The notes beneath the pieces are model-generated. The model did no database searches and was not told the DNA's origin. It worked only from the letters and a program-made list of their open reading frames with translations. Both the position numbers and the translations under genes were made by a program. From Methylacidiphilum sp. (GTDB lineage Bacteria; Verrucomicrobiota; Verrucomicrobiia; CAIQCK01), in contig DYDC01000142.1 in assembly GCA_020718125.1 (NCBI GenBank), forward strand, positions 1-7,119: a stretch of DNA of 7,119 bases, read 5' to 3'. This document shows positions 1 to 5,071 of this stretch, one piece after another. Numbering within the stretch: position 1 is the first letter of the stretch; the number at the start of each line of letters is the position of its first letter.

Positions 1-16
1 CATCACGGGCGGCGTT

Positions 17-61
17 CCCGGCGCTAAAGTGCCGGGCTATTCTCGTCCGTCCCTCCGGGAC
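17..61. repeat. Two adjacent hairpins, probable intergenic repeat element
   Basis: Two close palindromes are visible. The first (17-36) has an 8-pair stem, CCCGGCGC against GTGCCGGG with one G-T wobble, closed by a TAAA loop. The second (49-61) is GTCCC-TCC-GGGAC, a perfect 5-pair stem with a 3-base loop. Paired short hairpins of this style are typical of dispersed intergenic repeats in Verrucomicrobia and Planctomycetes; that comparison is from memory. The frame of the downstream protein reads through them without a stop, but the peptide they would encode looks non-native, so I read them as non-coding DNA next to the gene. Confidence 0.4.
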
Positions 62-1138
62 TTGATCGTGGCGCGTGTGTCAAGTTGCGCCCGAATTTCC
101 CGTGGATTGTCCTCCTCGCTGGCGCGCTCGTCTGCGGCGCCGTATCGTGGGAAGCTGTTCTGGTTCTGGGGCGACACCAACCGCCTGAAATACCCGCTCG
201 GCCATTTCTGGACCGCCGGCGCGACGAGCGACCCGCCCGGCAAAGGCGGACTCGATCCCGCTGACGGCGTGAACCTCCGCTACTTCGTGGACGGCGATGG
301 CTTCAGCAAACAAATGGCCCGGCTCGGCGTGAAAAGCGGCCCCGTGTGGATTGACGGCTTGCTCACCGTCACCGACGAATCCGGCCGCGAGCGGCTCGTC
401 TGCCACTACGCCCGCATGAAATCGCCCGGCGAGGCGTTCGGCCACGGACTCGCGGCCTTCAACGGCGAGAAAGCCGAGTTCGAGAAACTCGCGGAGTTCA
501 AGCTCGACGACAAGACGCGCTGCCCGCACGGCCACCCGATCCGCCACCGCGACGCGAGCGGCGACCACTTCTACTTCGGCCAGCCGTTCCCGGTGGCGCG
601 CGTGAAGGCGGAATTCAAGCGGCTTGCCGACCCGGCGGCCTACGAAGTCTGGGCCGGCTCCGGCTGGAATCGCGACGCGAAGCCGCTGAACGCCGCTGAG
701 GAACACAAGCTCATCCGGGCCGGCAAGCTCAAGCAAAGCGACGCGCGTTTCCAGCCCGCAGACGTGGACACCGGCAAGCCGCTGGCGATGCACTACGGCT
801 CCGTCTGCTGGAACGAGTTCCGCAAACGGTGGATCATGATCGCCGTCGCGCAGGGCGGCGGCCCGTCGTTCCTCGGCGAGGTCTATTACGAGGAAGCGCC
901 AGATCTGACCGGCCCGTGGCCGCGCGCGAAGAAGATCGTCACGCACAACAAATACACCTTCTACAACCCGGTCCAGCACCCGTTCTTCGACCAGGCCGGC
1001 GGGCGCGTCATCTACTTCGAGGGCGCCTACGCCGAGACCTTCTCCGGCAATCCGGTTGCCACGCCGCGCTACGACTACAATCAGATCATGTATCGCCTCG
1101 ACCTCGGCGACGCGCGCCTGCAGCCCGCGCAACGATGA
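29..1138 (+). CDS. DUF4185/glycosidase-like beta-propeller protein, 5' end uncertain or disrupted
   Basis: The reading frame is open from base 2 to the stop at 1138. The GTG at 29 is only the first possible start in the window and lies inside a hairpin, so it is probably not the true one. Protein-like sequence begins near residue 42 with GKLFWFWGDTNR. It continues with blade-like repeats: PVWIDGLLTV near 105-114, HFYFGQPFPV near 180, AMHYGSVCWNEFRKRWIM near 253-270, LGEVYYEEAPDLTGPWP near 283-299, and a C-terminal stretch with YTFYNPVQHPFFDQ and ending PRYDYNQIMYRLDLG. The pattern of aromatic strands, WGD near the start and repeated 'was it observed' blades resembles five-bladed propellers of the DUF4185 / GH43-GH32-like type, often secreted. 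Substrate and activity cannot be told. Residues 1-41 are Arg/Ser-rich and look like a shadow frame: the alternative frame at 85-153 reads as a signal peptide (see findings). The gene may therefore be frameshifted or truncated. It is convergent with the toxin gene 71 bases downstream. Confidence 0.6.
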   Translation: MPGYSRPSLRDLIVARVSSCARISRGLSSSLARSSAAPYRGKLFWFWGDTNRLKYPLGHFWTAGATSDPPGKGGLDPADGVNLRYFVDGDGFSKQMARLGVKSGPVWIDGLLTVTDESGRERLVCHYARMKSPGEAFGHGLAAFNGEKAEFEKLAEFKLDDKTRCPHGHPIRHRDASGDHFYFGQPFPVARVKAEFKRLADPAAYEVWAGSGWNRDAKPLNAAEEHKLIRAGKLKQSDARFQPADVDTGKPLAMHYGSVCWNEFRKRWIMIAVAQGGGPSFLGEVYYEEAPDLTGPWPRAKKIVTHNKYTFYNPVQHPFFDQAGGRVIYFEGAYAETFSGNPVATPRYDYNQIMYRLDLGDARLQPAQR

Positions 1139-1209
1139 AGCCGGACGCGAACCCGAAAACGACACTGGCCGAAAAACCGAAAACGCGGACACCGATTGGG
1201 AAGACCGGA

Positions 1210-1551
1210 CTACAGGAAGATGACTTGCCCTTGGGCGTCTTCGGGCCGGGCAGCCTTGGTTAATGCCTCCAAGTCGGCAATACAGCAGCCAATCGAGATG
1301 TCCAGTTGCCGCGCATACACGACGGTGGCAAACGGCTCGCCGCTCCGCTGTCGGCGCACAGCTTCGGCGATCAGGTCTTCATCCTGCGTGAAAAGCAGCC
1401 GTCCCAAAGTTGTCGCGCGGTCGAGCAACGCCGTGTCGGCGAGGCGGGCGGTGCCGTCCTGTTGGGCAGTCAGGACATCCACGCCGCGCCGGCGCAGCCC
1501 GCGGGTGACGGGCGGCGGCACATGGACATCCATGTAGAGGCCGAGGCTCAT
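1210..1551 (-). CDS. DUF5615 PIN-like toxin (predicted ribonuclease)
   Basis: A 113-residue protein matching the DUF5615 / COG4634 pattern of short PIN-like nucleases. It opens with LYMDVHVP, where D8 corresponds to the first metal-binding Asp. VDVLTAQ follows at 24-30, then an acidic segment LADTALLDRA at 37-46, and the typical strand plus acidic pair LLFTQDEDL at 52-60 (D57, D59). The rest, with ATVVYARQ near 75-82, fits the last strand and helix. Members of this family are paired with DUF433 proteins and are predicted toxins that cleave RNA; the activity here is inferred, not shown. The start ATG at 1551 overlaps the stop of the upstream antitoxin gene (ATGA), so translation is probably coupled. 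Length is normal for the family and all expected acidic positions appear present, so the toxin looks intact. Confidence 0.85.
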   Translation of the reverse strand: MSLGLYMDVHVPPPVTRGLRRRGVDVLTAQQDGTARLADTALLDRATTLGRLLFTQDEDLIAEAVRRQRSGEPFATVVYARQLDISIGCCIADLEALTKAARPEDAQGQVIFL

Positions 1552-1856
1552 GAAGCCCGGCGCAAGGCGCGGCGGGCCAGCGGGGACGGCTTGGCGGCGG
1601 CGCGCAGGGCCTTGAGCCGCTCGCCCTGCAGCTCGATCTCCGCGTCCATTTCAGCCTGATGGTCGTAATACCACGCCAGCGCGGCGTAAACCTGGGCCAG
1701 CGTGAGATGAGGGTGGTTTTCCTGGATGGTCTCGGCCGCCCAACCGTGGGCCAGGTGGTCGAGGACGATCTCGACGACCTTGACGTTGGTGTCATCCACC
1801 CACGCGCGGCCTCGCTCATCCAACGTGATATGCGGCGTTGCGGCAACCGTTGCCAT
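1548..1856 (-). CDS. DUF433 antitoxin (helix-turn-helix)
   Basis: A 102-residue DUF433 / COG2442 protein. The hallmarks run in order: a short strand HITLDERGRAWVDDTNVKV at 9-27, the helix-turn-helix with VVEIVLDHLAHGWAAETI at 27-44, then NHPHLTLAQVYAALAWYYDH at 47-66, the family's 'P-L-T-x-x-Q-V-Y-A-A-L' signature. The C-terminal tail (67-102) is charged and helical and is the likely toxin-binding part. In this family the protein is expected to neutralise the adjacent DUF5615 toxin and to repress the shared promoter. It is the first gene of the pair, as usual for an antitoxin. No Shine-Dalgarno sequence precedes the ATG. A weak TTGCAA element lies about 31 bases upstream of the ATG, so the transcript could be leaderless. 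The 138-base gap to the divergent gene at 1995 must hold both promoters. Confidence 0.85.
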   Translation of the reverse strand: MATVAATPHITLDERGRAWVDDTNVKVVEIVLDHLAHGWAAETIQENHPHLTLAQVYAALAWYYDHQAEMDAEIELQGERLKALRAAAKPSPLARRALRRAS

Positions 1857-1994
1857 GGCGCGAACTTAGCCGCGCCGCGTCGGGGTTTGCAAGCGCGGAT
1901 GCGAAGGAAGGACGGGCGCGCCGAGCGATTGGACGCTGGTGCGGCACTGACGTGGAGCTTGACCACGGCGCGCGCCGGCGCAAACATCCGCGCC

Positions 1995-2471
1995 ATGAGC
2001 GAACCCACGGAACCCACGGGAGACAGGTCGTCGGCGGCGAGGCCCCGCTCGCCGGAATACGCCATCTACAAACCCAACTCGCGCGGCAGCGGCGGCGTGG
2101 TGCGGTTCGAGTTGAACCGCGAGAAAGGCGCGGTGTTCGTGGACGCCGCGAACCAGTCCGGCCCGAAGAAGTTCGACTGGGAGAAGAAGATCACGATGAA
2201 GTGGGGCCTGAGCGACCTCGGCTCGGCGTTGGCGGTGCTGGAACGGCGCGCGCCGGCGGCGAAGTTGTTCCATCAGACCGAGAGTGCCAACAGCGCGTTC
2301 GAGCTGGCGACGCAGAACGACCCGGAGCGCGCGCCCTACTTCATTCACGTCTCGCGGCAGGACGCGAAGACCAAGGAGGTCCACAAGGTCGCCATCCCGC
2401 TCTCGCACAGTGAAGCAGCCGTGCTGGAGACGCTGCTGAAAGCGGCGGTGGTTCGGATCGCGGGATGGTGA
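1995..2471 (+). CDS. Whirly-like single-stranded nucleic-acid-binding protein
   Basis: A 158-residue protein starting at the ATG in GCCATGAGC. Residues 1-20 are a low-complexity, Pro/Ser/Thr-rich tail including an EPTEPT repeat. The domain then reads AIYKPNSRGSGGVVRFEL (23-40), a strand GAVFVDAA (45-52), KKFDWEKKITMKW (58-70), SDLGSALAVL (73-82), KLFHQ (90-94), YFIHVS (115-120), HKVAIPLSHSEAAVLETLL (130-148) and a terminal IAGW (155-158). The order 'DW-x-K ... s-x-x-E/D-x-G-x-L ... FH ... vpl-t-x-x-E-f-a-V-l ... GW' is that of the plant Whirly family, which binds single-stranded DNA as tetramers. The plant KGNVRK segment after the FH motif is not visible; this protein has QTESANSAFEL there. 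I infer cytosolic ssDNA or RNA binding. Related folds (PUR-alpha-like DUF3276, trypanosome MRP) remain alternatives. Longer in-frame upstream starts run antisense through the antitoxin gene and were not used. A weak TTGACC -35 lies 36 bases upstream of the ATG. Confidence 0.65.
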   Translation: MSEPTEPTGDRSSAARPRSPEYAIYKPNSRGSGGVVRFELNREKGAVFVDAANQSGPKKFDWEKKITMKWGLSDLGSALAVLERRAPAAKLFHQTESANSAFELATQNDPERAPYFIHVSRQDAKTKEVHKVAIPLSHSEAAVLETLLKAAVVRIAGW

Positions 2472-2480
2472 GCGGCAAGG

Positions 2481-2501
2481 TGGGCCGGGCCTCCGGCACG
2501 G
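2481..2501. repeat. Single REP-like unit
   Basis: This short unit begins TGGGCCG, the same heptamer that opens the left arm of the larger palindrome just downstream and, inverted, closes its right arm. It contains a perfect 5-pair hairpin GCCGG-GCCT-CCGGC (2484-2497). It starts 9 bases after the stop of the Whirly-like gene. I read it as a diverged third copy of the same repeat family. Confidence 0.45.
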
Positions 2502-2503
2502 CA

Positions 2504-2574
2504 ATAGAGTGGGCCGCGCGTCCCGCGCGGCCATCCATTGATGATCGCCGTGCGGGACGCACGGCCCACTCTAT
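2504..2574. repeat. BIME-like inverted pair of REP hairpins
   Basis: Two 27-base arms face each other: 2504-2530 and 2548-2574, separated by 17 bases. Read inverted, they match at 25 of 27 positions, beginning ATAGAGTGGGCCG. Each arm also folds alone: CCGCGCG-TCC-CGCGCGG (2514-2530) and CCGTGCG-GGA-CGCACGG (2548-2564), both perfect 7-pair stems with 3-base loops. The two mismatches between arms lie at paired positions, C-G on the left and T-A on the right, so both stems are preserved. The element fills the gap between two convergent genes and its last base is the last base of the stop codon of the phosphatase gene. It could act as an mRNA 3'-end stabiliser or a bidirectional terminator-like structure, although no T-tract follows. 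Confidence 0.85.
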
Positions 2575-3353
2575 CACCACTTCACCACACGCGGCAGCGA
2601 GGGGATGTTGCCGCTCATCGAGATCAACTCGTAGCTCTGCGGTTGCTGCGCGGGGCGCAACAACGTCCGGCCACCGGCGTTCTCCACCAGCAGCAGGCCG
2701 GCCGCGATGTCCCACAGCTTCACGCCGAACTCGATGTAGGCGTCGAACCGCCCGCACGCGACGTAGGCCATGTCGAGCGCCGCCGCGCCGAGCAGCCGCA
2801 TCTTGCGCACGCGCGGCAGCAGCGTGTTGAACGCCGCCCGCCCGCGCTTGATCGTGTAGGGGTGCTTGAAGAACGCCACGGCGCAGACGCTGTCGCCGAG
2901 CGTGCGCCGGCGGCTGACATGCACGACGCGGCCGTTCATGCGGGTCGGCTGGCCCGCCGTGGTCGAGAAGAGTTCGTCCCGCATCGAATCGTAGATGACG
3001 CCGACGACGTCGCGCCACGAACCGTCGCATTGCCGCTCCTGTGCGGCGACGCTCACGCAGAAGACGGGGATGTTGTAGAAAAAGTTCACCGTGCCATCGA
3101 GCGGGTCAATGATCCAGCGGAAGGCCCCGCCCGCGTTGCGGCTGCCTTCTTCGCCAAGAATCTCGTGCTTGGGGAACCGGCGCAGGATGATCCGCTCGAT
3201 GAGTTGCTGGCTCCGCACGTCGAGCACCAGCTTGACGTCGTGGGCCATCTTGGCGGTGACCTTCGGCGGCTTGTAGAAGTTGCGGCGTTGGAGTGCGCCG
3301 GCGGCGCGCGCGGCGGTGATGGCGGTGTCGAGGAGGGGTTGGTAGCGGTTCAT
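2574..3353 (-). CDS. Inositol monophosphatase family protein
   Basis: A 259-residue member of the IMPase/SuhB branch of the metal-dependent sugar-phosphatase superfamily, of normal length. Visible motifs: HDVKLVLDVRSQQLIERII (38-56), FPKHEILGEEGS (60-71) with the metal-ligand Glu in GEE (E68/E69), WIIDPLDGTVNFFYNIPVF (80-98) with metal-ligand D83 and D86, and LWDIAAGLLLVENAGG (213-228) with metal-ligand D215. The fold uses Mg2+ to hydrolyse phosphate monoesters of inositol or other small substrates; which one cannot be told. Two positions differ from the commonest family form: GAAAL (189-193) where GSAAL is usual, and ENAGG for EAGG. The start was placed at the ATG at 3353 because it overlaps the stop of the antiporter gene by 4 bases (ATGA), a sign of translational coupling. 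It is the last gene of the operon and ends directly against the palindromic repeat. Confidence 0.9.
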   Translation of the reverse strand: MNRYQPLLDTAITAARAAGALQRRNFYKPPKVTAKMAHDVKLVLDVRSQQLIERIILRRFPKHEILGEEGSRNAGGAFRWIIDPLDGTVNFFYNIPVFCVSVAAQERQCDGSWRDVVGVIYDSMRDELFSTTAGQPTRMNGRVVHVSRRRTLGDSVCAVAFFKHPYTIKRGRAAFNTLLPRVRKMRLLGAAALDMAYVACGRFDAYIEFGVKLWDIAAGLLLVENAGGRTLLRPAQQPQSYELISMSGNIPSLPRVVKW

Positions 3354-5059
3354 GGGATGACTTCGTGGCGTTGGGTGACGGCATCCTGGAGTTGCTGGCG
3401 CGCGTCGCCGGACAGCCCGGCGCGAATTTGTTCCAGCACTTTGAGAAGATCGTCGGCGACCTCCAGCCGCGGCACGCTCACATAGGTCGCGCCGGCGGCG
3501 TAAAGCGCGCGCGCGTCCTTGAGCATCTCCGCGGTGGCGATGATGGCGGCGTTGGGGTTGAGCCGGCGCAGCATCTGGACCATGCGAAGGTTGTTGATAC
3601 CGCGGAGGTAGTAGTCGGGGATGGTCGAGATGATGACCTCGGCGTGCTCGATGCCGGCGTGGCGCAGCGAGTCGGCGTGGCTGATGTCGCCGTAGTGGAC
3701 GTGGATGCCGCGCTGCCGCAGTTCGTGGACGGTCTCCGGGTTGAAATCCACGACGCCGATCTCCTGTTTCAACGCCGGCGCATGGCGCCCGATCTCCTCC
3801 AGCAGCGAACTGGCGACTTTGGCGAAGCCGAGCAGCATCAGGCGCGGTCGCTCCTCGGCGGCGAGTTGCTCGGCTTGGTCGAGGTCGCGAACGCCGCAAC
3901 GCTTGAGCAGCCCGCCGATGAACTGCTGGAACTGGTAGTTGTAGGTGATCTTGTAGGTCGTCAGCGTGGCGCTGAGGGCGAAGGTGATGATGATCAACGT
4001 CTGCGCGTCTGCGCTGATGTGGCCGGACTTCAGGCCCATCGCCGCGATGACGATGGAAAACTCGCTGACGTTGGCGAGGTTGATGGCCGGGATGAGGCTC
4101 ACGCGGTGGCCGCGCCGCAACGCCAGCAGCAGCGGCGTGACGCTCAGGTAGCGGGACACCTGGATGAAGAGGGTGCAGCCGATGGCGGCCGCGAGCAGTT
4201 GCGGCGTCGGCTGCGGAATCTCCGCGCCCAGCGCGACGAAGAACAGCGTCACGAAAAAGTCGCGCAGGCTGGTGAGCTTGCTCATGACGTCGGGGTTGTA
4301 GGGGAAAGTCGAGATGCTCACGCCGCCGATGAGCGCGCCCATCGAGCGGCTCAAGCCAGCCATGTCAGCCGCCGCCACAAGGAGAAAGCACCACGCGAGC
4401 GAGCCGGCGAGGATCAGCTCCGGTGACTTGGCGAGGCTGCGGAACAGCGCCGGCAACACGTAGCGCGCGGCGGCAAACGCCAGCGCCACCAATCCGATGC
4501 CTTTCGCGAACGACCACGCTACCGGCAGGATTTGCGGCGATTGCAGGTTCGGTTGCACCGCGATGAACAGGATGGCCGCCACGTCCTGTAACACCAGCAC
4601 GCCGAGCGTGATCCGGCCCGGCAGCGTGTCGAGTTCGAGCTTGTCGTGGAGCAGCTTGATGACGATGAGCGTGCTGCTCATGGCCGCGCAGACGGCGAGG
4701 TAAAGCACGTCGAACTGGCCGTTGCCGATGCCCAGCCACCGGAAGAACCCCCAACCCAGCAGCGCGCAGACCGTCACCTGCGCCACGCCGGTCAGCGTCA
4801 CGGTTTTGCCGGCCTCGCGGATCTTCTTCAGGTCCATCTCGATGCCGATCATGAACAGCAGCAGGATCAAGCCAATCTCGGCGATCGTCTCGATGCTATG
4901 GACGTCGGCGAGCCAGCCCAGCCCCATGTTCTTGCCGAGCAAGACCCCCGCGCCGAGATAAGCGAGGATCAACGGCTGGCGCGTCAGGTGGGCCACATAG
5001 GCCAGCACCATCGAAACGAGAATGCAACGGCCGATGTCGGCCAGCAGGTCTGCGTGCAT
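3350..5059 (-). CDS. CPA2 cation:proton antiporter with RCK-like domain
   Basis: A 569-residue inner-membrane protein of the Kef/YbaL type. Residues 1-385 form about 12 hydrophobic segments of the Na+/H+ exchanger domain, with TRQPLILAYLGAGVLLG (26-42), GLILLLFMIGIEMDL (63-77), and the unwound-helix motif VLVLQDVAAI (154-163), where Q158-D159 is the conserved ion-binding pair. AINLANVSEFSIVIAAMGL (325-343) is another signature. Residues 405-545 look like a Rossmann RCK/TrkA-N domain: LMLLGFAKVASSLLEEI (408-423), GVVDFNPE (435-442), VHYGDISHAD (454-463), AEVIISTIPDYYL (473-485). The nucleotide loop reads GFAKVA in place of GxGxxG, so NAD(H) binding is doubtful. The family exchanges K+ or Na+ for H+; the ion is not determined. 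The gene starts 12 bases after the stop of the DsbD gene, with no clear Shine-Dalgarno, and overlaps the phosphatase gene downstream. Confidence 0.92.
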   Translation of the reverse strand: MHADLLADIGRCILVSMVLAYVAHLTRQPLILAYLGAGVLLGKNMGLGWLADVHSIETIAEIGLILLLFMIGIEMDLKKIREAGKTVTLTGVAQVTVCALLGWGFFRWLGIGNGQFDVLYLAVCAAMSSTLIVIKLLHDKLELDTLPGRITLGVLVLQDVAAILFIAVQPNLQSPQILPVAWSFAKGIGLVALAFAAARYVLPALFRSLAKSPELILAGSLAWCFLLVAAADMAGLSRSMGALIGGVSISTFPYNPDVMSKLTSLRDFFVTLFFVALGAEIPQPTPQLLAAAIGCTLFIQVSRYLSVTPLLLALRRGHRVSLIPAINLANVSEFSIVIAAMGLKSGHISADAQTLIIITFALSATLTTYKITYNYQFQQFIGGLLKRCGVRDLDQAEQLAAEERPRLMLLGFAKVASSLLEEIGRHAPALKQEIGVVDFNPETVHELRQRGIHVHYGDISHADSLRHAGIEHAEVIISTIPDYYLRGINNLRMVQMLRRLNPNAAIIATAEMLKDARALYAAGATYVSVPRLEVADDLLKVLEQIRAGLSGDARQQLQDAVTQRHEVIP

Positions 5060-5071
5060 GTCGCCGTGTAG

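Noticed and set aside
80..1192. Long minus-strand open frame (about 370 residues) antisense to the propeller gene
   Set aside because: The peptide is Val/Ala/Arg-rich with no recognisable motif and mirrors the GC-rich codon bias of the plus-strand gene; the plus strand carries the coherent aromatic-strand pattern.
1139..1209. Possible terminator between the convergent propeller and toxin genes
   Set aside because: The 71 bases contain A-rich runs but no stable stem followed by a T-tract on either strand.
1659..1994. In-frame upstream extension of the Whirly-like gene
   Set aside because: It would run antisense through the well-supported DUF433 gene and the divergent promoter region; homology-like sequence starts only after the ATG at 1995.
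2504..2574. Reading the palindrome as a classical rho-independent terminator
   Set aside because: The stems are strong but no run of T follows on either strand; its doubled hairpin structure and the related unit upstream fit a REP-type repeat better.
3354..3899. N-terminal extension of the phosphatase frame
   Set aside because: It overlaps the antiporter's RCK-domain coding region in another frame and is Arg/Pro-rich. The ATG at 3353 gives normal IMPase length and an ATGA overlap.
3365..4426. Plus-strand open frame opposite the antiporter
   Set aside because: Asp/Gln/His-rich shadow translation of a hydrophobic gene, without any family motif.
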